Source of the DNA: Protonemura montana
Taxonomy: Eukaryota; Arthropoda; Insecta; Plecoptera; Nemouridae
Assembly (NCBI GenBank): GCA_947568835.1
Contig: OX387604.1
Location: 186,001 to 250,000 of the forward strand
Direction of reading: 5' to 3'
DNA: 64,000 bases
Shown here one piece after another: positions 23,501 to 34,332 of this stretch. The translations under genes were made by a program, and so were the position numbers. The notes beneath the pieces are model-generated. The model did no database searches. It was not told where the DNA came from and saw only the letters and a list, made by a program, of their open reading frames with translations. Position 1 is the first letter of the stretch. Each line of letters begins with the position of its first letter.

Positions 23501-26500
23501 TACACAAACATTAACACAAACATTGACACAAACAGGAACATTTAAAGCCACAACATTTGTTACAATCTCACACTTGACAACCACAACAGTTCCTGATTCC
23601 AAACTCTCGTTCCCACCACGATTCCTCCAGTTCAGATCGTGCCAGCTATACGGGCCGGCAGCATAAACGCAGTAAAAACGCAGTAAAATCGCAGAGTAAA
23701 CGCAGAATAAACGCAGTAAAAACGCAGAATAAACGCAGAATAAACGCAGTAAAAACGCAGAGTAAACGCAGAATAAACGCAGTAAAAACGCAGTAAAATC
23801 GCAGAGTAAACGCAGAATAAACGCAGTAAAAACGCAGAATAAACGCAGAATAAACGCATAAGAAACGCAGAATAAACGCAGTAAAAACGCATCAAAAACG
23901 CAGAATAAACGCAGAATAAACGCAGAATAAACGCAGTAAAAACGCAACAAAAACGCAGAATAAACGCTGAATAAACGCATCAAAAACGCAGTAAAAACGC
24001 AGAATAAACGCAGAATAAACGCAGTAAAAACGCATCAAAAACGCAGAATAAACGCAGAATAAACGCAGAATAAACGCAGAATAAACGCAGTAAAAACGCA
24101 AGACTTATCACGGTACCGAAGCGAAATCGTAATGAACGCTGAGGAAAGAGGTCGTAGGATTAGCGCTTCGAGTGGAGTGTGCATCATGCGGTGCCCACAT
24201 GCCATGCAGAAGATGAAGACTCGTCAGCTCGTGGACCCGTTGGCTCGTGGATGACTGCTACCTGTAGATACCTGTTGCCTAACTGGTTGTGTGTTTGTGT
24301 GTTTGTTTGTGTGAGGCCTTGAAGCGCTAACCCAAGACCACTTAGCTGATGTTGAACGCAAACATCCCGGCCGACCGAGGTGACGGATTACGCGCCCGTG
24401 TCCCGATTCCGATGACGACGAGAACCGCGGGCGAGTCTCGGCGTCGAAGTCTCGGCGTCGAAGTCTCGGCGTCGGAGTAGACTCAATCTCGGCGGGGCCT
24501 GCAACGAACAGAGATATACTCGAATCAATAACTAGCTTCAGTTTTAATTTGATTGTGGAATTCAAAATTGATGCAATTGCTCGCAATTGGTCCCCGGGGT
24601 AGTTTATTGTTAGGAACATAATTAACCCAACATAAGTAAGTGGCTAGTCGGGGTCTCGAACCCGGTCCGTCTGGTCTTGGTGTTGCTCAAACATCCAACT
24701 GAGCTAATAGGACAAGAGCTTTTCAAGACGATTTTAATGCGTTGAATACAAATGACGGGTGAATGACCAAGAGGCCGTGCATGGTCACAGTCACTCTGAT
24801 TCTATCCACATCCATTCAACCTCGGTGACTCAATGCTTGCAATGGGCAAAGTATTTTTTTATTAAGAACACTAATAACCTCTAAAAAATGGATGATCCAA
24901 CGGGGACTGGAATCTCGATCTCCACCTGTCACGGGTGTTGCTCTAACCAATTGAGCTACTTGGACAGAAGACATACTTTGGAGAGGATTTGAGTGAATTT
25001 AATGAGAACGACGAATCTTCAAGGACCAAGATCACCAATTTCTGAAAGGTTTTTAGTGTTTCTAACAATAAAACATATGCAATCGTGAAATGTTGTTCGG
25101 CAATATGAAAGGAGAAAACACAATTTAAATTTTGTCAAATTCAGTGGTCGATTGGGGCAGCCCCAGGAATTGAAATGTGACTAAATCATGACAAAAAAGC
25201 ACGCTGGGTCTCGGACTACCTCAACGATACAAACAAGGAGGAGACTGGCAAAGTACTGGAGAGCAAGGCAACAGGTGATGAAGGATGATGGAATCTCAAT
25301 TCATGGAACGAGAGTTCTCAATTGAAAAAAACCTTTCCAAAAATCGGGTCCAAGTCTTGGCTTTTAGGTGCTATGTTTCCTTACGATGGTGAAAGATAAA
25401 AGAACGTTTGATAAATTGAAATAAGAAATCAAATCTGTTGAAACAGATAGTAAGCCCGGGATGATGCTTAAGGTTTGGCATTACGTGACGAATTGTTGTT
25501 TTTTAAAACCAAGCATCCAAACAAACTGAACGTTTGCACTCTCAAAAACAAGTTACTTGAGGAAAAACTTCACGGCAAGAGAGGGAAGTTCTTTATGAAG
25601 CGAAAAAATGCTTTTTTCTTATTATGAACTCTATAGCCGTCTCAAAATTGATGCAAGTTAAATAATATTTTAACTAAATAAAACGCGTCCAACGTCAAAT
25701 TGAAGTTACTCGAGTTTGACAGGTTGTGACGTGGAATAGCGTCACTAGAATCAGAGTGACTGCGAGTATTCACAGCCTCTTGGTTCTACTCCTTGGAGAT
25801 CCGTCATTCTCATCAAATACACTAAAATCGTCTCAAAAAGCCAGTGTCCAAGTAGCTCAATTGGTTAGAGCAACTCTAGCGACAGGTGGAGATCGGATTG
25901 ACTAAACGATTGTCTAAAGGTCTAATCTTCTAAAGAAAGAAACGCAGGTAACCAGAAATTAAATAAACTAGCCAACACGTGAGGAATATACAAGCAATGT
26001 TTGTAGCAGGTTTTGCGAAATGAAGAGGAATGACAAAGCATTGAAAGACTCACCCAAACAATGAAGCGACGACTCCATCTTGTCTTTCATGGGCGGTCAA
26101 TGTTCGTCCATGTTGCTGCTCTCGTGTTGAAGGCGTCCCATGTCTGAAAAACAGACGCCATTATTAGACAATTAAACACATTCTAACCACGACTCCTCGT
26201 TGCCTGCAACAAGTGCAATTGTACGCCATTCGTTCAGCAAAGCTACAACAGCGTTTTGAAGTTAATTGCAAAAATAATGTCAAAATGAAGTGGATATTGA
26301 AATAAACGATAGCAGTAAATCTAATAATGATTGTAATAGCGCCTCTGATATTGCGTCCCCGTATTTTCTCTGCTGTTATAAATTGAAGCCAAATAGATTA
26401 TTTATAATTAAAAAGGCTGGGTTAAATGACCTCGGGTAAATTTGAATGCATACTAATAACATAAATGTGGCGACCGAGAGTCGAGCTGCGACGGTTGAAT

Positions 26501-26560
26501 TATTTAGTTGAATTGTAAAAAACGTAAAATGTCAACTTACCGAAATAATTTGAGAAACAT
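20543..26560 (-). CDS. Candidate four-exon gene, 97-aa acidic protein of unknown function
   Basis: Exons on the minus strand are 26541-26560 (ATG in an exon reaching upstream to about 26.7 kb), 26054-26143, 21322-21441 and 20543-20606 (stop TAG). All junctions are GT-AG (donors GTAAGT, GTGAGT, GTACGC), and codons split consistently so that 294 nt gives 97 residues without a stop. The protein starts MFLKLFRHGTPSTREQQ. It has a basic RRLSF site of the kind phosphorylated by basophilic kinases, an acidic EESDGEDLEEPEPPGFP stretch, and a neutral C-terminus ending GRNPIS. No membrane segment or known domain is visible and I cannot name the family. The large third-exon-flanking intron holds the 615-bp duplication and minisatellites. 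Support comes from splice phase and coding-like composition only. Confidence 0.5.
20645..21075 (-). mobile_element. 5S-headed SINE, copy C
   Basis: Inverse orientation relative to copies A and B. Reading the minus strand from 21075 gives the 5S-like head (GTTAGATCACCAAAGTTAAG, then GGATGGGTGACC), the body with CCTTCGGAAGGGACGTTAAG, and the tail ending in CGTTAAACACCGC and an AAT microsatellite. It has a single 5S unit, the simplest arrangement, so it best represents the original element. Confidence 0.75.
22133..22228 (-). other. Candidate cassette exon, copy 1
   Basis: A 96-bp segment is bounded on the minus strand by the acceptor TTTGATTTCCAG and the donor GTAAGCC. It lies in the intron between the second and third exons of the candidate 97-aa gene. 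Inclusion after exon 26054-26143 would create a GGC-TGA stop at once, so it would act as a poison exon. No proof that it is spliced. Confidence 0.3.
22748..22843 (-). other. Candidate cassette exon, copy 2
   Basis: It is the duplicate of the segment at 22133-22228, with both splice signals preserved after the 615-bp duplication. It would have the same effect on the frame. Confidence 0.3.
23029..23180. repeat. 69-bp tandem repeat with a tRNA T-arm-like motif
   Basis: A little over two units start at 23031, 23100 and 23169 (TTGTTGCC). On the minus strand each contains GGTTCGACTCCC, a pol III B-box-like sequence. Because 69 is divisible by 3, a 128-residue frame with a duplicated 23-residue block crosses the region, but I do not consider it a gene. 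Confidence 0.75.
23460..23545. repeat. 12-bp tandem repeat (ACAAACATTGAC type)
   Basis: About seven units of ACAAACATTGAC/ACAAACATTTAC, adjacent to the larger ACGCAG array. Confidence 0.85.
23665..24098. repeat. ACGCAGTAAAA/ACGCAGAATAA minisatellite
   Basis: About 40 short units of roughly 10-11 bp (AACGCAGTAAA and AACGCAGAATA, with variants such as ACGCATCAAAA) fill this block. Long reading frames on the minus strand (FYCVYSAF and similar) arise from the repeat and are not genes. Confidence 0.95.
24640..24716 (-). mobile_element. tRNA-like SINE head
   Basis: The minus strand reads GTCCTATTAGCTCAGTTGG (A box), then GACCGGGTTCGAGACCCCG (B box), at tRNA-like spacing. The acceptor ends do not pair, so this is a SINE head and not a functional tRNA gene. 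Confidence 0.65.
24735..24966 (-). mobile_element. tRNA-derived SINE, second family member
   Basis: The minus-strand head GTCCAAGTAGCTCAATTGG at about 24966-24945 matches the unit of the 52-bp SERCA-intron array. The body toward 24750 carries the AGTCACTCTGATTC segment shared with 12.3 kb. Confidence 0.65.
25725..25910 (+). mobile_element. tRNA-derived SINE fragment in inverse orientation
   Basis: Body sequence (AATCAGAGTGACTGCGAGTA, then CAAGGAGT in reverse) is followed by the head GTCCAAGTAGCTCAATTGG at about 25849. It is arranged body-before-head, so it is probably a rearranged dimer piece. Confidence 0.5.
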
Positions 26561-28300
26561 TTTGAGCCAACAGCAAGCGAGTTGATCTTCCACAGAGTTG
26601 TCTTGGCCAAGAGACGAGAAGACAGCACAACGTTCTCGTCGGAGAGTTCAGAAGCGAATGCCCGAGCTCCGCTAAAAACAGCCAGTAAACGGTTGGTGCG
26701 TGTTGGCGGGAAGTGGACTACCTGCTAATTGAACGACGCCACCTGGCTGCATGCAGTGGTACTTAGCCGAACTGCTCGGAAAATATGAACACATTCAAGA
26801 GAAAACATATTCCTCGGCTCAAATTTTCCTTGCACGCACGAAACAAATTTATAAACCGTACAATTTCACAAAATAAATATAGTTTGGTAAATATGTGTGT
26901 ACCCTAGCTACTTACCCAGTTGCATGCATAGATGGATAGCTCGCTAGGTACATAAATGATGGCGTTTTAATAGCAGTGTTTTATGCGGTTGATCTTTATA
27001 ATTACAAGAGCTTAGCGCTAGATTTTATTAGAATCGTAGTGTGCAATGTCATTGTCAACGGTCTTTAAAATTATTATTTAAGAAAAAAATATGAAAATTA
27101 GGAATTCCTTTTTCTCAAAATACTTTTGGTAGCTCTGAAAAAGGCTCGAAGCCTAAGATAAGTGAATATTTGTTGAGTTTTCTTGCTCACTTTCCTATTC
27201 TAGTGGATTTATTTGATCGTGTAGCATTTTGTTAGTTTGGATAAAACTTTGATATCGACGGCCTACATAATTGGTGGATATATACATAGACAATAGGTCT
27301 AACTAAACGAGGCAGTTATTTTCTATAAATAGCTGAACAACGGTCAATGCGTACCTCAACTATTACCTAATCACATACCTGTCCTTTGTGTGGTAAAAAT
27401 TCGCTGAGAAATATGTGACCCTCTCCGCAGAGAGGTATGCCAATATGTCAAAAGTGATTGAAAACGGTCAAAGTTATTTAAAGCTTAATTCGTGATTAGA
27501 TCGTGAATCAGCAGTGTACAGGATTTTAGCTCGTCGAAAGATAAAACCAAGAAAGCCAAACAAAATGTGAAAACTGTGTAATTTCATGTAACAATGGTTG
27601 TTGGTATGTAAGTACATCGGTAAGTGGCCTGTCTTTTCCGCGACATTCACTTGGAAATCGACACCCCAAATAGAGATTGTGAAAATTGATTGGAAACAAC
27701 TGGAAATGGTTGTAAAATTAACATTATTTGTAAGCTTTATCCAACGTGACGTTCATACGGCGGTTTGTTGGAGTTACAAAAGAGAGTTTTTGCTCAAACT
27801 ATCTGTCGAGAAAACATTTAGAAACATTCAAACGAAATCACACAGATAAATAACAGTAAAATCGTACTTACAATCATTTAAATGAGAAGGCACATAATTA
27901 GTTTCAGACCAATCTTTCACACCTTGTCCTGGCCGTATCAATGCAGTTCGAATTCTAGTTCTGAATTATTATTTCTGTTGTTACGGTTACGTAAACCTTC
28001 TCACTAAGTATTCATTGATAACTTGTAAAATTATTTAAGTGAATAAACAACCGAAGTCTGATAAATAAATGTGAAATCATTTTCGTTTGCAATAGGTCGA
28101 TGACATTTCCTCTACAAACGTAGAGGTTAATATTTCAAAACAGCTGTTCTGGCGCAAGGAACGGTAGAATCGTAGAATCAAACGGGCAATGACAACGCCG
28201 TGTCGTAACGCAATTCTGTGTGCTTGTATGTAGTGTGGGTTGCATAAATACAGGCGACAGCAGTGGATAACCCAAGAAATCGTATTGGTGTTGGGTTTAG
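26561..28300. other. Upstream region of the candidate 97-aa gene; otherwise no gene
   Basis: Positions about 26561-26700 would be the 5' untranslated part of its first exon, with a possible start CAAAATG at 26560. The remainder is A/T-rich and has a few short open frames, such as 83 codons at 27598-27849, without recognisable motifs. Confidence 0.4.
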
Positions 28301-28664
28301 ACGCCGTTTAACCCCTTCAGAAAATCCGGCCCACATTTTCCTTTTGCCTTGAGGTACCTCTGTATGTTCTGATCATTTTACAAAGATTTTTGAGTTGGGC
28401 CGGGATTTCGTTTGGTAGTTAGAGCCGGTTTAGTAACTCAATGTAACAAGAAATAGTGTCTTTGTTGGGTGTTGGATGATTTAAAACCCATTTTGAAAAT
28501 TTGGGCACAAAATTTGCGTCTACCTCAAGGGACCTTATTTTGTTTTTATAATTTTACAAGATTTTGAGTTTCACACGATTTTATTCTGGTAGATGCAGTC
28601 GATTTGCCGTTTCATGTTCAACTGATCATAGAAATATCGATGCCTCCAGGCTACATCGAGATTT

Positions 28665-29430
28665 CTTTTGTCCAGGGCTGGGCCAAAAATTAAGACCATC
28701 ACGGATCGAAAGCCCATCACTTACTCTATCATCTGTGAAAATTTCAAGGGAGAACCCCCCCTTCATTTTCTCGCAAATAATTGAAAAGCAAATTTTGTAA
28801 AAGTTAGCCTTTTTTTGTCCAGGGCTGGGCCAAAAATTTAGACCATCACAGATCAAAAGCCCATCACGTACTCTATAATCTGTGAAAATTTCAAGGGAGT
28901 ACCCCCCCCTTCATTGATGGTCTAAATTTTTGGCCCAGCCCTGGACAAAAAATGGCTAACTTTTACAAAATTTTTGTTATCATTTATTTGCGAGAAAATG
29001 AAGTGGGGGGTACTCCCTTGAAATTTTCACAGATTATAGAGTACGTGATGGGCTTTTGATCTGTGATGGTCTAAATTTTTGGCCCAGCCCTGGACAAAAA
29101 AAGGCTAACTTTTACAAAATTTTTGTTATCATTTATTTGCGATAAAATGAAGGGGGGGGGGGGCTACTCCATTGAAATTTGCACAGATGATAGAGTACGT
29201 GATGGGCTTTCGATCCGTGAAAGTCTAAATTTTTGGCCCAGCCCTGGACAGAAATGAGAATAAGCCTACAAAACTCATAAGCGCTAGCCTTAAAAAATAC
29301 GTGATGTACTGAACGAAACAATAAAAAAATTTGGTTATCATTTATTTGCGAGAAAATGAAGGGGGGCTACTCCATTGAAATTTTCACAGATGATAGAGTA
29401 CGTGATGAGCTTTCGATCTGTGAAGGTCTG
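28665..29430. repeat. Cluster of direct and inverted copies of a dispersed repeat
   Basis: The roughly 170-bp unit contains GGTCTAAATTTTTGGCCCAG, GGCTAACTTTTACAAAATTT, GCGAGAAAATGAAG, a run of G, and GATAGAGTACGTGATGGGCT. Two copies lie in reverse orientation (about 28670-28910), followed directly by about three forward copies (28915-29430). This forms a large palindrome centred near 28912. Confidence 0.9.
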
Positions 29431-29731
29431 AATTTATGCAAAAACAAGCTGACCTGCATGAAAATATGTCCCTAACACTGCTTTTCTGGAATAAATCGTG
29501 GTCTGTATCCACCCGAAACCGATCAAAGTTAATGCTTATTTGTTCTAACTCCAACTATGCTCCAACAAACCGGATTCAGTATGTTTCGACCAATCACGAT
29601 CGAGTATTTTCGCGCCGTTCGAATTAGGTTCGAATCTCGTCGTGTGCTTGTGGCTTATTGTAGGTTATAGGTATAAACTTTGGTAAAGATTTGTTTATTC
29701 TCAATGACCGTGATTTTTATATTTCTTTGAT

Positions 29732-31836
29732 ATGGATCAAATTATGGAATATGGGGATAGTGAAGATGAACCCATGTCGTCGCCAGCCCCGGATCTGCCA
29801 GTCTGTTTGGATTTAGGGTAAGTACTTCTAGATTTGTAATAAATCTCCTAGTAAAATCTGGCATGGAAATAATGGTTTAAATAAAGCAAAATAATCAGTG
29901 CTCTTTCTTTCGATAATAGCATTCTCGATGATACGAGCGAAAGCGGTTGCAGCGATGTTCTGCCGGAGATGCCTGAAGTGGATGATGCAGCATCATTTCA
30001 AAGCGAGTGCAGCGACGACATCAATGACGAAAACCTCGCCGAGACGTCCGAGGTCGGCGACGATGAATCTGATGCTCGAAGATTCACCGTTATTCCAGAA
30101 AGTGTGCAAGATAGGTATGTCAAAACGTACAACAAAATCAAACTTTAATGAACTCAAGCCTTCAAAATTTTAATGCCTTTTTCCCTCGTGTTTAAACAGT
30201 GATGATGCCGATGATCCAAACTACTTGTTAAGTGAAGGCGAAGCGGAGACTGATTGCGAGCAAGAGTCAGCAGCTGTTATTGGTTTAGTTGTTAAGTAAG
30301 TGTATACCTGCAATGATTGAATTACAAAAAAGATGTGATGTGTGAAGTTTGATAAATTTTGAATAAATGTACAGGGCTACAAGGACATCGAAAAGGCAGC
30401 AGAGACCCCATCTTTGGCCGCGTAACGTTGAAAACCTAAACCGAGCCTCGGGGAAAGCGTACTCCGACGGGAAAGGCAATAAGCATGCAGCCCGTGCGTC
30501 AAACAGGCAGTGCCGTGATGATTGCAGTTTCAGATGTATGCTAGGGGTTTCGAGAGCCGATCAATTGAACATTTTTCAGCGGTTTTGGAAACTGTCGGAT
30601 GAAAAAAAAATTGCATATCTACGCTAAGTTTATTGAGCGTTTGCCCAAAGCCCGGAAGCGCACAGTAGCGGAGATTAGTCGACGCGCCAACTCATTTTGT
30701 TACTATTTTGAAGTGGACGGGGAGCGGATTCGAGTATGCCAAGAATTTTTTTTTGACAGCCTTGAACATAAGCAAGCAACGGGTTTATTACTTTTTTAAA
30801 ACCAAATTCAATTCTCAAACTGGGGTTGCATGCACTCCAACTAAAGGCAAACACATCAAGAAGGTTTGCGATCCAGCAGCTTTGGATGGGGTCAGAGCAC
30901 ACATCAGGGCATTCCCGACTGTGGATTCCCACTATTGTCAATCAGAAACGACCAAAAAGTATTTAGATCCGTCTCTGACAGTAGCTGGAATGCATCAGCT
31001 TTTCTTAGACAGTGATTTTTTTAATAAGGAAAATCCAGTGAAATGAAGCAAGTATAGACAAATCTTCATGAATGAGTTCAACCTAGCATTTTCATCACCC
31101 AAAGAAAGATTGATGTGACAGTTGTGAGGCTTTTAAAATGATCCTACAGCCAAGCACTGCAGAGCTAGAACTCCACGATGCTCATTTAAAGAGGAAGACT
31201 TTGGGAAAAGCTGAGCGAGATACTGATCGGGAGCGGTACAAAAGAAATTCCCCTGACGTAGAGACTATGGTGATTTGTTACGATATGGAGAGGGTTATTT
31301 CATTGCCTAAATCCGAAATATCAAGCTTTTTCTACCTACGAAAGTTGAATTGCTATAATTTGACAGCCCATTGCAGCCTAGATGGCGTAACGTTCTGTGC
31401 ATTGTGGAACGAGGGAATATCCGGACGTGCAGGTAACCACATTGCAAGCGCTATGGTTAAAATACTATATGCCGTCCAACAGCGATATCCCCAGCTCAAG
31501 AAAGTAATACTTTGGTCAGATTCGTGCGTCCCACAGAATAAAAACTCTATCACTGCAATCACAACCTTTCTCGCTGACGATCAAGTTACCATTCAAAGTA
31601 TAGAGCAGAAATATTCTGAGCCGGGCCACGGTAATTTACAAGAAGTGGATGCAATCCACAGTAAAATTGACAGAGGGTTAAAATCTGTAGACATTTTCAG
31701 TCCGGTGTCTCTACTACGTAGGTTGCTTAAGTTAAACACAGCCCGAGCCCATCTAGAAATTTTGCAGATGAAAAACGTAGACTTTCTAAATTTTCAAGAT
31801 TCTTCCGAGGGACTAAATTTAATACAAAAGATTTAA
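29732..31836 (+). pseudogene. Multi-exon DDE-like transposase gene with frameshifts
   Basis: Exons 29732-29817, 29920-30114, 30200-30295 and from 30375 join in phase (GT-AG) and encode an acidic, Ser-rich N-terminus. The frame then breaks in an A9 run (about 30601) and again near a T run (about 30750). It also meets an in-frame TGA near 31111 within D-stop-CDSCEAF. The central part reads FLTALNISKQRVYYFF and FPTVDSHYCQS. The C-terminal frame (to the TAA at 31834-31836) has WSDSCVPQNKN and EPGHGNLQEVD, an RNase-H-like core. This domain order is known to me only from uncharacterised transposon-like proteins in invertebrates. AATAAA follows at about 31843. No terminal repeats found. Confidence 0.65.
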
Positions 31837-31859
31837 TGAAAAACAATAAATGTTAATCA

Positions 31860-32176
31860 ACCAAAGTTACAATTAATATATTTTGGATTACTTTTAACTT
31901 TTATTGGGTTTTGGCAGGAAACCAAGCTTGCAAACTGCGTTTTGGCAGCCATTGCTAGAATCCGCTAGTGTACGGTAGGTATTTAGCAGAAGCCATTAGA
32001 ACTTTTAGTTTTGCATTTAAGTTCTTATTTTTAAATGGAATTAATTTCACGTAAACAAACTGTTCAATTCACAAAGAATTTAAGTGCATGATGCATTGTT
32101 TGATCATAATTTACTGGTTAATTTTCAAACTCCCCGGTGAAGACTGACTTTATTTTGCATTCTAAAGTTGGCAACA
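31860..32176. other. Spacer, no gene recognised
   Basis: A/T-rich sequence after the transposase relic, with no terminal repeat detected against the 29.5-kb side. Confidence 0.4.
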
Positions 32177-32550
32177 TGTAGTCAGAGTCCACCAGGCTGT
32201 GGCAAGGTTAGGCTAACACAACTGTAGTCAGAGTCCACCAGGCTGTGGCAAGGTTAGGCTAACACAACTGTAGTCAGAGTCCACCAGGCTGTGGCAAGGT
32301 GAGGCTAACACAACTGTAGTCAGAGTCCACCAGGCGGTGGCAAGGTAAGGCTAACACAACTGTAGTCAGAGTCCACCAGGCTGTGGCAAGGTAAGGCTAA
32401 CACAACTGTAGTCAGAGTCCACCAGGCTGTGGCAAGGTTAGGCTGACACAACTGTAGTCAGAGTCCACCAGGCTGTGGCAAGGTAAGGCTAACACAACTG
32501 TAGTCAGAGTCCACCAGGCTGTGGCAAGGTTAGGCTAACACAACTGTAGC
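32177..32550. repeat. 46-bp tandem repeat, eight copies
   Basis: The unit begins TGTAGTCAGAGTCCACCAGG. Starts are near 32177, 32223, 32269, 32315, 32361, 32407, 32453 and 32499, with a partial ninth copy. Divergence is very low. Confidence 0.95.
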
Positions 32551-32934
32551 ATGTTCAGCTGATAGTAAATTTAAGTGATGGCGTGTGCAAGTAATATATA
32601 TTTTCGAACAATAGACACATTATCAATGTGCAATGAGCAAACTAATAAAATGTATTTTAAGAAAGAGGAAGAATCTACTCGAGCCAGTTACGACCACAGA
32701 CATCGTTCTTGAAAAGCCAGCTTCTTTATTAAAAGGCAGCTCTCACGTCATAGCCTAAACGTTGCGGGATGTTTTTATCGCAGTCTAATTGTAATAAGTG
32801 TCTGTTCTTTACCTTTTTTCATGCTCATTGTTTTTCTTAAACATCACGAGTATTCTGTAAAAGTAAATGAAAAATAGAAACATTGAATTGAATTGAATTG
32901 AATTGAATTGAATAGTACTGCATTGATCCTCGAA

Positions 32935-33190
32935 TGCGAAACTGACGTCTTCAGCCGAGATTCAGGCGAGCCTTGCGGCGTGGGCCGAGAACCGAACCGA
33001 TCTCACCGCCTGCCTGAGTGTTTAACTCGAGGAACTCATGATTGATCTAACAAAGAGACACGTGCTAGGCGTGCCCATGGCTCACTTCCACGTGATCGAG
33101 TGCCAAAAACGAGGATCTTTCCCGCACGCCCACATTCTGGTCATCGGCAATCCCGAATCCACGACCGACAGCCACGGTTCGGTAAGTGGT
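32935..33190 (+). pseudogene. Helitron Rep/helicase-like N-terminal fragment
   Basis: The frame reads DLTKRHVLGVPMAHFHVIE and then FPHAHILVI, typical of the Helitron helicase-like N-terminal region just before and including the HUH (PHAHIL) motif of the rolling-circle Rep nuclease. Upstream pieces (AEIQASLAAW, NRTDLTACL) are in shifted frames. Short and broken. Confidence 0.7.
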
Positions 33191-33339
33191 GCTGTCCAAG
33201 AATTCGTCTCATTGATACAATTTTTGCTCCCTCCACGAAATATGCAGTTAGTCGCCACCCGGAGGCTGGCCGTAGCTTGTATGGTAACAATGTTAATTTG
33301 ACAATTTTTAGGTTGATTTTCCCGACTAGTGGCTGAACC

Positions 33340-34209
33340 ATATAAGCTGAAATAAATTAGGAACATTCCTGGGACTATTCTCTTTAAATCGACACGAGAT
33401 TTTTTCAAAATATTTATTTTTATTGTTTTACTTCAATTTTACCATTTTACAAGAAAAACCAAAAATATTTGGCTTAAAAAAATCACACAAACAAAAAAAA
33501 AGAAAAACCCAAAAAGTCCATGTTAAAACTCAAGTCTACTATCAATGAACAAGCTGTAAAATTGTCAAACTGATCCATAGAGTAAGTCCCGGGATAAATG
33601 TTTCAAAAATGTAAAAACGTCGAACTGAGATAACGCGATATTACGCGATGGGTATTAAGCAGAAAACAGTCACACACGGAAAAACCAAATAATTTTTTGT
33701 GGACACAATAATCAATATATTCGATCCGTGGTTAGTTAATAACAATCCTAAGATATTAAAGTAATTTATAAATAAATAAAAAAAAACAAAAAATTTTCTA
33801 ATTCTAGCCTCCGGGTGGCCTTAAAACGCAATCATCACATCTTTTCACCTCATCGTGATCGAGAATCGTAATTCTTGTAGGGGGAACAGATACCCTTTAT
33901 TCCAGGAGCCCAGTTTCAGAGAAGAACGCTCAAGTCTATTTCCACAGGACGCTATCTTAATTTGAATGCCTGTCATCATCTTCATTGGAGAGGGTTGAAC
34001 CGGTCAGTCTTTACCCGCCAGGTTCCCGGCGAGGACGCAGACCAAGACTAGTTAAAATTGAGCTCGGCTCAGAACCAACTGGAGAGCCAGTGAATATGTC
34101 ACAAGGTAATATCACCTTTTCGAAGAGAAACTGTTCCATCACGGCCTGCTGACAACAAAACAATTTCATCGTTTTCGATTCGACGACCGACGGAGCACCT
34201 TTGAAGCGT
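33340..34209. other. Spacer, no gene recognised
   Basis: A/T-rich with poly-A stretches. No motif recognised on either strand. Confidence 0.4.
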
Positions 34210-34332
34210 AACATCCAACAAAAAGTCTTCACCTTTCTGAAAGCCAAACACTTTTTTGACAGCGAAAAATCAGGTGTACCACTAGTCCCAATATTTGTAG
34301 ACGAAACTTGGATTTTCTTGGACGGTGCTTAA
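34210..34332 (+). pseudogene. Possible DDE transposase scrap
   Basis: A short frame reads KAKHFFDSEKSGVPLVPI followed by FVDETWIFLDGA and a stop. The VDETWIF string resembles the second catalytic aspartate region of Tc1/IS630-like DDE transposases. Nothing else supports it. Confidence 0.3.

Noticed and set aside
23411-24101. Minus-strand frames rich in FYCVYSAF
   Set aside because: They are translations of the ACGCAG minisatellite and the 12-bp repeat; no real protein features.
24640-24966. Two apparent tRNA genes
   Set aside because: The acceptor stems do not pair and one B box is degenerate; both are tRNA-like SINE heads.
32177-32550. Possible CRISPR-like or regulatory array
   Set aside because: It is a plain 46-bp tandem repeat with no variable spacers.
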